From: Lycocorax pyrrhopterus obiensis
Lineage: Eukaryota > Chordata > Aves > Passeriformes > Paradisaeidae
Length of the DNA: 64,000 bases
NCBI GenBank assembly: GCA_014706295.1
Contig: JACSVZ010000011.1
Coordinates: 270,663-334,662, forward strand
Direction of reading: 5' to 3'
Position numbers and translations under genes: made by a program
Shown: in pieces, positions 34,301 to 47,715 of the stretch
Position numbering within the stretch: position 1 is the stretch's first letter
Layout of the letters: each line of letters opens with the position of its first letter
Notes under the pieces: generated by a model
What the model was told of the DNA's origin: nothing
The model's database searches: none
Seen by the model: the letters and a program-made list of their open reading frames with translations, nothing else

Positions 34301-36792
34301 TCTGGAGCAACTCGCCCATAGAAAAGAAGATTATGTTGGAAGCAGCTGGGCTATTCTCTGTGTGTGTGCATTTGGCTAATGATCCTTCATGTGTTCACAT
34401 CAACCTCACAGAGATACGCAGTTTCGGCTGGGTGTTGGTATTCATATGCTGTCTGCACATCACCGTAAGGAAGTGGAAGGGAAGTTTGTAAACTATGAAA
34501 GGTTGTGTCCCTAACAGAAAGGAGGACCAGAATCTAGAGATCATCCTTTACTGGTAGTCTCACTGATCTGTCATCCAGTAGTATTCTGTATGTTAACAGA
34601 GCAAAGGCTGCTGCTTTTTCACCCTAATTTCAGTAGCTTCTTTCTGCCTCTCTTCAGTATTCTGCCTTTAGTACTCCTTTCTTCATACCCTGCATATGTG
34701 CTACCACGCCTCCTGACCATCTTCATACTCCTTTCAAACTTGGAAGATGTAGACAGACAGATATACACATAGCATGACTGCAAATTCTCATTTTTTTGGG
34801 AAGTCTTGCTCAAAAGTGTTCAAGAGCAGCTAATCTTAAAGTACTGAGGTGCAGAAATCTTGCACTACATGGTGCATAGTGTTGGAAATATTGATGATTT
34901 AGACCTTGTATCACCTGTAGAACTACAGAATAACAGACTGTTCAGCAAGCGCTGTTAATGTGCTTAAGTGGTTTGTTGAAATGGAACCATGGTGCATACT
35001 GTGGCATATGGAACCTTTTCAGCTGGAAAGCCTCAAATTGTTGAGTCAAGTCCTGTAGTGTTTTAGGAATATCTCAGGAAGCTTCTGACAACTCAGACAA
35101 AATGGTGTTTTTCTACCTGAGTTGTTGGCCATTCGAGCCAAGCTCAAAGCAAATCTTGGGGCTTTGGGGAAGCCAGTGACAAATCAAAGAATCTTGTTTA
35201 AATTGGTTGTGGCTGAATGCTGCTTGAGACTTGCTTCTGAGGCTTGATATATTCCTTTAATTCACAAACAACATCTGCTTCTTTTCACTGACAGTTCCTA
35301 AGATGACCTCTTGAAGGAAAGGGAGCAAGCATAATTTTCTGCTATGCTGGTGATTCTCAGTGGAGCAATCACAGGTGTGTGCAGAAGGCCAGAGCCCAGA
35401 TGAGCACCTGCATGCTGCTGTGGCTGCATGCTTTACCTACTTCTCTTTGGTTACCCAGCAGTGATTGCTGATGGCACCATGTGGTGCAAGATTTCAGGGT
35501 GCTCAGCTCCTAAAATATAAAGGGCATGATTAAATATTTTGCAAGGTCTAAGAACCAACATGTATCTAGGTGTTCTTTCTGGTACCTGATGTTAAGTGCT
35601 ACGAACACTTAACAGCATCTAAAGACTAGTGCTTTCATTTCTGCTAGTCTCTAGTCACTCTATTTTCTATCTTCATATACATATCTTCTGTCTGTTCCTC
35701 CCAGTATACCCACCGTGTTCATTTTATCTTACGTGGACAAAGTGTAAGTGGACCTGGGAAGTAGTTTTGTTTGACTAGAGGCTTCCTGTAAATGACAACC
35801 AGAGGGCCTAGCCCACCCCTGTGGCACAAGCTTTTAAAGTCTCGTTACTGCTCTGAATCACACCTTCATCTCCACACCCTTAGTCATATATTAAAATAAA
35901 ACTGTGGGAAATAATAAAACCCACTTATATGAATGCATTTTTATTATAAGAGTTCTTTTTTTTTTATTACTGCTTTGAGGCCATCTCATCATCTTTTGTT
36001 ATGTTCATTACAAAAGGGTTTGCTCCAGTCCCTATTAACTTGAAGGGAAAGGAACAGAGTGCACAGACAGAAGAACAGTTCCTTACTGGCATCCATTCCC
36101 TTGTCCTCAGTATTCCTCAGTCTTTACCACAGCTGCTGTACAAGAGCCTTCTGGAGCAAGCTGAGTTACAAGGAGGATTGACAAGTTTGCAGAAGAGGAG
36201 GGCAGATCAAGTCCTCTTTAAGTCCCATATGTAGTTTCTGGCCTGTTTTTCCACGTACACCTGATACAGCTACTGTCCTTGTCAAGCAAAGAAGAAACAG
36301 TTTTCAGCTTTGCCCCAAAAAAGTGAGAAGTTTTCCTCAGTCTCAAAGAGGTAGAAGATGAGATTGGATGGGGGGAAAGAAAAAAAAAGTAAAAGGCAGA
36401 AGGCGTGTTTGTATTTACTAATTAGAAAAGTAGATTGTTTCCATTTAAAAAGGAATACTCTACAAGAGCATGTTTTTGTTAAGTATTTAGGCTCTGTAGA
36501 TTGGGGAAAAGGGTAGAGCCCTTTTCTTTCTCGGGCTTTGTAAATTAAAGTGTTTGTATCTTGACTGAAGCTTGAGAAATTCCTTTTCATCTTCAATTTT
36601 AGATCGTACTTGTTGATCACACCAGTACTGGGACTTGTTGCTCAAAATACAGCACATAATTTGTGCCATTTTCTCTCACCCTAAAAAGTAGCCGAATGTA
36701 CAGAAACTGAGTCCTGAACCAATGTTCCCCTGGAGCTTGGCATCATACCGAAAGAATTCCTTTGTCCACCTCTGGCTACAGTTTCCAACTTT

Positions 36793-36804
36793 CCCCCCCC
36801 CCCC
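36793..36804. repeat. Poly-C run
   Basis: Twelve C in a row followed by AACCCCC, a simple low-complexity tract. Confidence 0.8.
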
Positions 36805-39800
36805 AACCCCCATCACCTTTTATTTCTTTCCATGTGTCTCTGCTTTCTCAGATAATAGCACAAGCCTTAGCCTGTCCTCTAGGAGTAGTCTGATATTCAA
36901 GATCTGCCTCTGTTGCAGGACTTTCTGCTATTCCTGTCACACATTTATCTAGGTCATCTTAATTTCTTTTTGCTTTTCAAAGAGCAGGTGCTTCAGAGAC
37001 TACAGCCTGAAGGTCTGATGGAGCAGGTGAGTCAGAAGGTGGCTTCCTATTTGCTCAATGGGGAGAGGATGCTAAAATCTTTATTTGCTGTAGCTTTTTT
37101 TCTGAATTTTCTCACAGAGGCACTACTCAAAAAGATATTTTTATCGTGGGCTTCTGTTACTCTAAAATTCTACTGCCACCAAACTTTCTGTTCACAGGGC
37201 ACCCAACAACTCTGTGGTAGTGGATGACTTCCCAGTAGATTTTTTGTATATCTACTTCCGTCTGTTTCTGCACATGGATTAAATAATGCTCCATCATCAG
37301 AAATGCGTTAAATGTTCCCTGACGGACCACCCACAAATCATTTAAATAGAGTTCTTCTAGTTTATTGAATGTCTTTTGAGACATGTGTTACTCTGCTTAA
37401 TAAACCACGCAGGATCTTAAACTGTGGTAAGTCTACTTGATCTCCAACGATGGCACGTATTTTAAAATTATTTTACCCATAGACTCATTAAGTCATGAGA
37501 TATTTTCTGCTTCACTGCTAGGAAATAAATAGAAGTTCCTGTCAGGTAATAAAAAACCCAACAGACCAAGGAACTGGCTCTCAGTAGATCAACAGGATAC
37601 CCCCATGTGGACCAAATGCCTGGAAACTGAGAATCATCTGAAAATAGTGTACACGATGGTTTAAATCTCTGGACACAGCTGTGAAATCCCTGCAGGTATT
37701 TTATTCCCTGTTTTTCAGTAATTCAGGTGAATTTTCTAAGGCTAATGTCTGGAGAGCTCCCATGGAAATGAAAACTAATGATAGGTAGAAATAGAGCTGA
37801 GGGAAGCACATTACAAAGACTTCATAAAAACTCCTAATCCATGAGATCTAGCATATTGTGTTCAGAATATTGAATAATGGATTTGCTCACTGTACAAACA
37901 TACAGCTTTTTGCAGGCCCCTTCTACTTACTGGCATTCTGAAAATGTTCATCCAAGCTCCAATGCCCACCCTTTTTTGGTACTGAGTTATTGTAAGATTT
38001 ATTATGAAACTGAAATACTGGCTGCTTCATTCTTTCTCTTGTGGTTTGTCAGAGCTTCTGCCTTTCTGAAAAGAAGTGTATTAAGGGAAGTGTTTTAAGG
38101 GAAGAAAATGATAGCTTTGAATCTGGGTGTTTACCTACAAAGAAGCTGTTCATGGTCCTTTTCTTTATGTGAGTAATTGGTCTGGTCCTGGGCACTCAGT
38201 ATCTAACATTTTGCATACAGTGAATGGGTGAATGACTTATGACAGTGGGGCCTGTGGGAAGATAGAACAACTGGGAAGTTCAGTTCTTACAAATCTATAA
38301 AAATAGCTAAGAGGTGTAATGTACTGTAAAACTGTCACATTAACACACACTGGGCTGTCTTTTCATTGTTTTGATATGCAGCAACAGCTTTAAAGCTGTT
38401 TCAAAAGCTTTGTTTCAACATGGAGGATGTTCCAAATCCAAATTTTGTTTCATTTTTATGTGATTTCAGAAAACTAAAATTAACTAGAATACATTTGCAT
38501 TTACCCTGCTTGTCACAATTACAATGCAGGTGCAGAAATAATGAAAGTTAGTTTCATTTAATAGCAAAGATTCAGCAATGTTTGTGCTATCCAACTGTCT
38601 ATTTTTTCTCTTGTAAGTGAATTGAGAACCAGAACTCGTGATGCCCAATCACCGTCTTCAGTTGCCTGGTCTTTCTTTGCCTCTCTTTCCCCATGTCTCC
38701 ACAGGGTATCTCAGGAGAGCCTAGTGTGTAAGTCAAGTAACACTGAGAATCACACATGCAAAAGAGTGTCAGTGCTCAAAGCAAATGGAAGCAAGGTAGC
38801 CAAGTGTGTGTTGTAAGTGACAAACACCAGGGCTATTTTATTCTTGAGATAGCATCTCAGAGAGGCATTTGATGGTCAGTGGTATCTATGCTCTGACTCT
38901 CCCCATTTAGTTCACCCTTCTTCCTCTGCAAACAAGCTCTGGACTGCTCCTTGCACCCCCAGGCTGTTCTTCCTCCTCCTCCATCCCTTTCAATGGAAAA
39001 GGCTCTTTTGTTGTCTTTGTGACTTACATTCATTATTCTCTTCTTCATAATTTCCATCCTCTTCCTGACAAGGAAGGGAGGAGGAGGTGGTAAAACCCTG
39101 AGGGGACTAACACCACGATAAATCAGGTTGCATGTGAAGAGATGCACAGTGTTTCCCCTCCTGAAGTCTACACAGTAGGACAACTGTCAGGGTCTTTCTT
39201 GTGTTACTCCACTATCCTCCTGTACAGCAACAAGCATTTTTTTTGCAACAGTTCCCGGGGAAGAGGTAGCACAGAACCCAGCAGAGAAGCTCTGTGGTGT
39301 GACTGTGACAGACTCTTATTTGGACCTGTTGCTCATCTGCACGATGTCTAGACTAGGGGGAAAAGCAGTCCTAAAAGGGGACCAAGAGCAGAACACTGTC
39401 CACCCTAATAATGACTTATTTTATTGTTCGCTCTCTGAAAAGTGAAATAGCTGGGAGTGGTAAACTTACCTCACTGTGTTCCCCTGAGAAAGCACCCTGA
39501 CCTCTCCTCCTGTGTGTTTTTTGGTGGCCTATGTATTCTGCTGTGTTCATAAGAATGAATTTCTGTTCTGTGACCAGAAAGCCTGACTAGAGCAGTGTTT
39601 GATGCGTACCTGGCAGTTTTCGTGCTTTTGTGCTACTTACGTGTGAAGTTGCTCGGCTTAGGCTGACTTCTTGCCTGTCTCCATGCTAGCACCTGTGTGC
39701 CATCCTCAGCATATCACAAGTGATATCACTTAAAGGAGTGGGACTTCAATCCTTTCCTGAATTTTCAGTTGCTTGAAACTGAAATCAACAAAGAGGGGGC

Positions 39801-42800
39801 TTGGTTTATTTTAGTCTATGTAACTGAGAACTGATGACAAGATGCAGCTCATGCTCTTTATGAAGCTGTCAAGGGAGGACAGCTAGAACAAATGTTTCCA
39901 CTTAGAATTATTGCTATGCATTCTGGAAATACCAAATATATATAATTCCTTAGTGGTTTAGGCTTGTGTCTGTCCAGCTGATTCTGGCTGATCCTGTCCT
40001 GGGGCTCAGACCTGCAAAGCAGTGAACAGTCAGGTTATTGTGTAGAACTCAGACTCCCTAACGCAGAGGTTAAGAAAATAAAGGTTTCAACAGACAGTTG
40101 ACTTACCTTTATGCATGTATTTCCTGTCTTCGTGTACTCTGTTTAGTGTCAAATGAACTTCCGGTGTTTAAAATAATAGTAAGTTTACCTTTCAGGTAAG
40201 AAATGCCTTCTGAGGGTAAAGCTTTCTTATGACTGAGGTTGTATGAGAACCAAATAAATTCAATGTCCAAAGCAAATCATGCTTAGTGTTTTAGTTCCAA
40301 AGATGGCAAACGTTTACATGCATTTAGCCTGTACTTCACCCTGTTAGAGAAATAAAACTGAGGAGGTTTGGATCTACATTTGGCTGTTAAAGGGAATTGC
40401 TTTAATGGTAGTAATGTAGTCTAGGAACTTTGCCCAATTTCTGTTTGTTCTCTTTCTGGTCACTGGAAATATTCTCAGGTCTCTTTCTCAGCATTAAGAT
40501 GGAGATCATATGTCATTATTTTTTGTGTAAAATTTGACATCTGTGTCAAGGTGATTCTAGAAAGATTGCTAAAAATGAGCAAACCACCTCGGAAATGACG
40601 ACCTGCAGGTGATGCAGGCTGCTGTGAGGTCAGTAATGGGTATTTTGTGCAACTCTTCAGTAAGAGCTTGTTACATTAGAAATACCAAAATACTTCTGAG
40701 ATTGACCGAGAAAACAATGTAATCTCATATCTTTTAACTGACTGTGCTTTATGTTGGTACAGTGTATATATAGCTGATAATTTTTCTTTTACATTATGCC
40801 AGTTACAGACAGTAACTCTAGCTGAAAAGTATCATCAAAACAGTATTGATGAGGAGAAGAAGGATGAGTAATGAACAGAGATTTTAAGTGGTGGGTGTTA
40901 GAAATTAGTCCTAAGTTCTTTTACAGTATAGGTAGTCCTAGTTAATGCCCACATTTCAATTTTAGTGGTAGTAACAATTAGATCACCCTGATTATCTTGT
41001 GTGATAATGCACAAATAGGCATATTTTGCCAGAACTCTGGAATTGTGATGACAGGAACCATAAAAAATGGGGCAAATTTAAGTCTGTTTGTTGGGTTCTG
41101 CTCCTTACTATGTCTCTCTGCATCTCTTCCTGTGCTGGTAAGAGAAGGGCTGGCCTATTCCTCTCTTCTGACAAGGGAGACACTGCACACATTCTTTTCC
41201 CTCTGCTCAGAAGTGATCTGGGGTCAGTACTTTGCTGTGTGAGACAGCTTGCATTTTTTTCCTGCACTCTTCCATGCTTGTCTTTCCAACAAACAAACCA
41301 ACCAACCTGAAACAAAAACCCAGCCCTTCCCCCTACAAAACCCCACATTCTCCTAAAGCAGGCCTATTTTTGTTTTTGTGGTGTATAAAACAGTGATTTC
41401 ACTGTCGATAAGGCAGCTGAATAATGTCTACCTGCTTTCCATTAGGGTAATACAGTATTTATTCCTTCCTGGTAACCCAGAGTCATAGTGGGATTTTATC
41501 TGCTTTTGCACTACTCTTTGCCAGAATCAGCCTCTCTCCTGTATTTTCCTTGGCTGGGGGATAATATGGGGAAAGCATATTTGACGTTAGTATTTTCTAT
41601 CTTTTTTTTCTTCAAACATTGTTTTTACTCTGATTACCATAGAGGAGCCCACAGTAGTCAGAAAATCTGTCTTACTTAATGCCAAATGCAGATAAAGCTT
41701 GCTTATAGGAGAGCCATTTTAACTTTCTTAGTACTGGCCCTATTGTAGGATTTGCAGAGGAGAATATAGACCTCTAGTGCCTTAATTTTTCAAAGTTCTA
41801 GTGTTGTAAGGGTTGCAAAAGTTTTCATCACAGCTTGCTTGGATTTACTTTCACTTTTGGGATTCTTCAGTTGCTGTGGATCACATGTACTAAATGAAGG
41901 GGTTTGGGTTTGTTCTTTCCTTGTCAGCAGCACCTCTGAGGGACAGTTCAGCACTTAAAAAGTTTTAAATGCTAGAAGTAATTCCAAGGAAGAATTGGAA
42001 GATGAATGTAAACATGAATGTCAAGAATTTTGAAGTATAACACCCCTGATGTGATTTCTGATATGAAACTGTTTTGAGACCAATGAATGCCACTGAAGGA
42101 TCTGATTTGGTAAATGGAGAGTAATGCCATGAGATGCTGGCAAACCAAGTGTTAAACTCAGTGAGATGTATTTGGAGGATTGGGGCCCCAAATGTGATTC
42201 TCTGGTTTCATCTTGAGCTGTGGGTGAGTAGGTGTATGCTGTATGACAGCAAGGTTGCTGTAGTAATTATTCATTAGCTTTAAATAACAGGGTAATTATG
42301 AAGTTAAAATTCATATACCCCAACACACCCTTTTTTCCCTAGCTTTTCAATTTCTGAAGAATGCCTACAGCCGTCTGCTTTGTGTTGTAAAACAGGGCAC
42401 TAGCCCTAGTTGTACATGGTTGTTTCTTTGATTTTTGCATGCTCCTTGCAGCAAGAATGTTAACTGGGGTGAAAAGGTAACATGAATCAGGGAGGCCAGC
42501 ACTAGAAGAAAATAAAAACTCATTTTCTCCTATGCCTCCAAGCATAAAGAAGATCACTCTGGTACTCATAAACACATGTACACTCCACATAGGACTGGTT
42601 TCTCTCTGAAATTCTCAAATTATCTGGTTTTGTTTAAATTTCTGTTCACTTCTATTCTGGGGCAAAAAACAGCTAGCAGAACAGAGATGAGGAGGACAAG
42701 TGGCAATGTTTTGGAATGACAGGATCCATTCTGGTATTCTATATCCTAGATATTTAACCATCAGCTGCTTTTGGGTGACGAGGCATGACCAATGAACTTA

Positions 42801-44917
42801 TATTACATAGGCAGAACAGAGAGAGTTGGAATGCTTCTGAATAAAAGTTCAGATTCTGGAGTTGGTTTATCTCACATGGGTTGAGCCTAATTCCGTGTTT
42901 TCAGAGTCTTAGAATGAAGTCCACAAAAATTACTCTGTCTTTATATGTGTAACTGGGGACCGTTGCCCATGATATGCTGTGGTTATGCTCCACAGGTTCT
43001 GCATGGCAGCTCTGATTTACTGCGCTCATGAAGGGCCGCTGCAGTGCGTGGGGCAGGGTGCCTGGCCTGTGATGTGATGGGATGTGCAACCTGTATGGAC
43101 AGCAGGTGGAAGGCCCTCTGCACACCTGTGGTCCTGTGCATAGTCATAAACTAAGACAGCCTCCTTCTACACTGCCTGTGCTGGAAACCCCATAACCCTG
43201 CCTTACACATCAAGGCCTTCACCCTGTGAAAAGGGCGGACGATTCAGCAAGGACAATGTGCTCAGCAGTGCTCTCCTGGCTGGCTTGTCAAGGACACACT
43301 GTCACTGCCAGTTTCTTTAACTGAAGTTGTTCAGTTTGCTGTTCTTGGCAATGTAATGCTGCAACCACTGGCTAAGGGTTCATTCTGTTTCTTGAGCATC
43401 ATATTGTGAGCATGATATTGTGAATGTCCAGTGGAATGTAATGGCGCTTATGCCTTTAAAGGTGTATCTAGCTCAAGCCCTCACACATACTAGGGTACAT
43501 GTGCCAGATGTCTTACATTGCAGATAAATTTTTAGTGCACTGACTCATGGGATAGAAGGGTCAGCAACAGTACCATATTTGTTTGTTTTAAGATGTGGCT
43601 TCTTCAAGGTCCAATCTGGTAAGTCTGCTCTAGGATCTGAGAATGAGCTTTCTGAATGAGATCTACAAGATAGTTCTGAGTTTGTAATCCCAGATGTATC
43701 TTAAATGTGAAACTAAGCTTAATGCCTAGTGCTCTTGCAATTCTTTTCTTGCCACTTGATAATATTTGCAACTTGGTATCAGTAAAGTGCTGATAAATTC
43801 TAAGTGAGTCGCCTGATAAGTTAGGAAAGAACTTATGATCTTATGTGGAAATTGCGTATAACTTTTTTTCTGTTCTAGTGGAGAGGATGTGGGCGAAAGA
43901 CCCACGTAGACCATGGATTCTGGTGCGTTCTGAACTCCAGAGCTGAAATAGTTCTAGTGGGGTAAGAGTCTGGTGCATTTTCTAAGGTGAAATGCTGACA
44001 AGACTGAAGAGTTGGATAGACTTGTGGTAAGGGAAGAAATAAATTGTCAGAGACTTGAACCTTCTGAAGACAACTGTTGCTATGTTGGGAAGTACGGAGA
44101 GCAGATGTGAGACCAACCATTTGAAAACAAAATGGTAATATTAGTTAGCTAATTCTTGGAATCTAATAGAGGCTTTTCAACAGTGAGTGCTTTGTTGCTG
44201 CAGTGTCTGGGTGCTGTAACCCTGCACTAGGGTTCGTGTTATTTATTCTGAGATATCCTATTATGTTGCAAAATCTGGTTTTAAGAAAAGCTGAAAAAGA
44301 AACAAGCTTTTGGATATCTTCATGGGCAGCAAATGGTTTTCATGTTAAAAAAACTCCAAATCTACTTCCACTAATTCAACTCCTGCAAAAAGTCTTTTTG
44401 CACTGTCACTGAATTAAAAAAAATAACAGTAAGAGTCTAGGCCTGTAAAGAAAGGGAGAGCTTCTATCCAAGCAGCCTGGGCAGGATTATTCTTTTTTTC
44501 AAATCCTGAGCATTTTGTTAGTGGAGGTTTATCTTTGCCTGCTTCTGTTCATCCTCTTGCTTTTTGTCCTCAAAGCAGAGCTGTTATTTTTAAACACCTT
44601 GGCGGCTTGGAAAAAAAGTCTTGTTAGGATCTTTCAGTAACTATCACTTTCTATCCACCTGCTCCACCGCGCCCTCCAGCAGAAATGGGACACACTTGGC
44701 CATGCTGTGTATAGGTGTGTGGAGGGCTGGGCAACAGCTCAGTGTTTGATACTACAAGAGTATTTGAGACCTTCTTGAACTAAGGTTAGTATATCTGTAA
44801 GAAATACACTAAATAAACAGTGTTTTACACAATAGAAAAGTGGAAACTGGTACAGAAGCAATTGGTAACAGATGATCTGTGGTTGTTTGCAACATGCTAA
44901 GAGTTAAAATAGAAGGT

Positions 44918-45506
44918 TGTTGTGGTTTAACCCCAGCCAGCAACCAAGCCCCATGCAGCCGCTCGTTCACTCTCCTACCAGTGGGATCTGAGAGAGTATT
45001 GGAACAGTAGAAACTAGAAAACTTGTGGGTTAAGACAGTTTAATAGGGAAAGCAAAAGCTGCACAAAAAAGCAAAGCGAAACAAGGGATTGATTGACTGT
45101 TTCCCATGGGCAGGCAGGTGTTCAGCCATCTCCAGGAGAGCAGGGCCCCATCCTGCATAACAGTGACTTGGGAAGAAAAACGCCATCTTCCAAACATCCC
45201 CCTTTCTTCCTTCTTCCCCCCCACTTTATACACTGAGCATGGTGTCTAATGGTCTGGAATATCCCTTTGGTCAGTTTGGGTCATCTCTCGCAGCTGTGTC
45301 TCCCCCTAGCCTCCCATGCACCCCCAATGTCCCTGCTAGTGTGGCAGTACAAAAATCAGAAAAGGCCTTGGCTCTGTGTAAGCCCTGCTCAGCAATAACA
45401 AAAACATCTCTATATTGTCAACCGTGTGTTCAGCACAAAACTGAAACATAGCCCCATACTAGCCATCGTGAAGAAAATTAACTCTACCCCAGCCCAAACC
45501 AGCACA
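44918..45506 (-). mobile_element. Solo LTR of an avian ERVL-like family, 589 bp
   Basis: Starts TGTTGTGGTTTAACCCCAGC and ends ACCAGCACA on the plus strand. In its own sense it runs TGTGCTGGTTTGGGCTGGGG to CCACAACA. This is the layout of a very common avian LTR. On the minus strand TATAAAG (around 45225-45232) serves as TATA box and ATTAAA (around 45038-45043) as poly(A) signal. Flanks AAGGT (44913-44917) and AAGAT (45507-45511) could be a 5-bp target duplication with one mismatch. No internal region or second LTR is present. Open frames inside it are not retroviral genes. Confidence 0.9.
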
Positions 45507-45511
45507 AAGAT

Positions 45512-47454
45512 CAAAACCACCTGGATCGTTTTCTTGCACAATATTGTAAGCTGCACACGTGTGATATATATGTAAACATATACCTTGCTCTCTTATGTGT
45601 ATTCCTTGGGCCTCGCAATGTATTGTTTCGTAAATAGAATCTGTAAATGCCTGTTGTAGTGAGCCTTTGGTTATTTTTATTTCATAACACTATCATGTTG
45701 GTTTTTTTTTTTATTTGAAAGCATCTGAGAGCCAAGCAGGTCTTTATAGGAAACGTGTTTATCTGTGTTGCTGGATTACTTAGCCAATGGCCTCTGATCC
45801 TATCACACATTTTGCATCCTAGCATCACAGTGACATTAAATCAACTTGAGAGTCGCGTAAACATTTCAAACACAACTTGTTGAGTCCTGAAGACTGAGGC
45901 CTTTATATTTGCAAAGTAATTTCAAATTCTTGAAAATTTGAATGCCTAGCTTTGGATGATAATGATGACTATAGTGGACAATCAGGAACACTGTCTTCTT
46001 CAAAGGAGCTATTGGTGCTCAGTATCTCTGAGAGTTTAGATGTCTTGGGCAGGGTACCATGAGCTAACACTTCTGTGGATCTTAGCCTCACACTGATGAA
46101 ATTTACCCGTGATTCTTACAGACTATTAATGTATCAGGCATGAACAGGAACTTTTCTCTTTGCCTTTCAGTGCTCTGTGCTAACCATAGAGTCATTCTTG
46201 TCGTGTTGCTCCAGTTAAATGATTGACATGCCAGTCCATTACTTCAGAGGTTAATGGCTACATGGAAAGTAATAGAGTAGGCCCTTATGGCAAAACAGAA
46301 GCCTATCACACGGTTTCCTTTCTGATCCCCTCAGTTTTGACATTGAAAAGAAAAAAAAACTTTTCGTATCTTGATTTCTCTCATAAACATTGGTCAGTAA
46401 AACTAGGATTTTTCAAGTGGAATGAATTGAGTTTTGTGCTTCTTTTTCCTTGTCTCTCCATCAAAAAACCCCAAACTAAACCAAACCAAAAACCAGTGTG
46501 TGGAAGTTTCAATTGTTTTGTAGATTGAAGTGAATAAAAATTGGATTATAGACTCTGAGAAACTGAGGATTGTAAAAGCAGAACTCTCATAAAATGAGTG
46601 TCTGCTTATTAAGTAGGATTACCTCTGTCATGCAAGTGTAGCAAGCACAAGCAGGAAACAATTTTCTCGCCTTTGTAGAATGGTATCCTATCCTACTCCT
46701 TATGGTGTCCTGTACCATCATAACACTACCATTTCAGTTAAAAACTCTACACTTAGAAAAATAAATATATCCCCACCCCCCTCTCCCTTGATGTAAAGAC
46801 TCGGCAAAATTGCAAAATGTATTTTAAATGGGAAACGTTGCTGGTAGAGTTAAAGAAAGAGGAAGGTTTTATTGCTAAATTAGGAAGTGGAAGTTCATCT
46901 GAAAGATGTTTTCCTCAGGAAAAGATTGGTAGATGTGATCTGCTACTGCAGTATAGCAGCTTTCATCTCTCACCTCCCCCCCCCATCCCAACACTGAGTT
47001 CTTCCAGGATCATAGTTTCCCTGTGTACGTTATGTACCTAGAACCCAAACAATAACAGCAAAGAATGAAGTTCTATATGATGGTCTGGGTAGTAACTGAG
47101 GATTCTGTAGACACAAGGCATTTGATACTACTGACCTCTTATTGGTGCAGTACTTTGCCATCTGGTTTTTTTTGTGCATTAGTTTACTTGCTCATTCTGG
47201 AATGCATGCTAAGGTTTTTCTGTTGGTGATTCTAGCTATTCAGTTTAATTGATTACAGTTTGCTCATAAGCCACATGAAATACCTAGTCTTCAACTCAAA
47301 AAAACTTAGGAAGAAAGAAAAAACCAAACGTCCTTACTTTTGTGGGTTATGTGGGCAAGATCCAGGAGTTCAGATACCAGACGCTAGTCATGTCATTGTG
47401 AAAAAGGAGGCTCGGTAAGGAATTGTTTAATACTTCTCCATTCTTTCTACTCAG
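45512..47454. other. Intergenic sequence, nothing recognised
   Basis: AT-rich unique DNA between the solo LTR and a CR1 tail. It includes short A-rich and C-rich simple tracts (46460-46490, 46975-46985). Confidence 0.5.
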
Positions 47455-47715
47455 AGGCATGCAACAAAACAGAAGGTCGATGGTCACATGTTGTAATGAG
47501 ACGTTTCAACCAGATATGAGAAAATTTTTTTTTCACTGGGGTGGTGGTCCAACACTAGAACAGGCTACCCAAAGAGACGGCAGTCACTGCTCTTGGGGTG
47601 TTCAAAAACTGAGCCTTAACCAATCTGCTGTAGCTAGCTTTGTGCTGAGCAAGGGGGTTGGACTAGGGGTCTCCAAAAGTCCCTTCCAGCCTCAGCTATT
47701 CTGTAATCTGTATCT
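47455..47715 (+). mobile_element. Old CR1 LINE 3' tail
   Basis: Shows the decayed CR1 end in order: 'ccagatatgag', 'tagaacaggctacccaaagag', 'gggggttggactaggggtct', 'cccttccagcctcag' and a terminal attctgtaatctgt that matches the CR1 8-bp microsatellite end. Many substitutions suggest an older subfamily than the copy at 55 kb. Non-coding. Confidence 0.85.

Larger units (their letters stand above)
29890..44912. other. Intergenic region, no gene recognised
   Basis: About 15 kb of AT-leaning DNA with no exon, RNA gene or transposon that I can name. It contains a strong CTCF-like motif at 31343, a run of 12 C at 36793-36804, a tandem pair near 43395 and a weaker reverse CTCF-like motif near 44668. 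Open frames up to 118 codons, on both strands, show no recognisable motif. Confidence 0.5.

Noticed and set aside
43395..43425. Tandem gagcat(c/g)atattgt pair as a possible repeat array
   Set aside because: Only two imperfect 14-base units, consistent with simple slippage.
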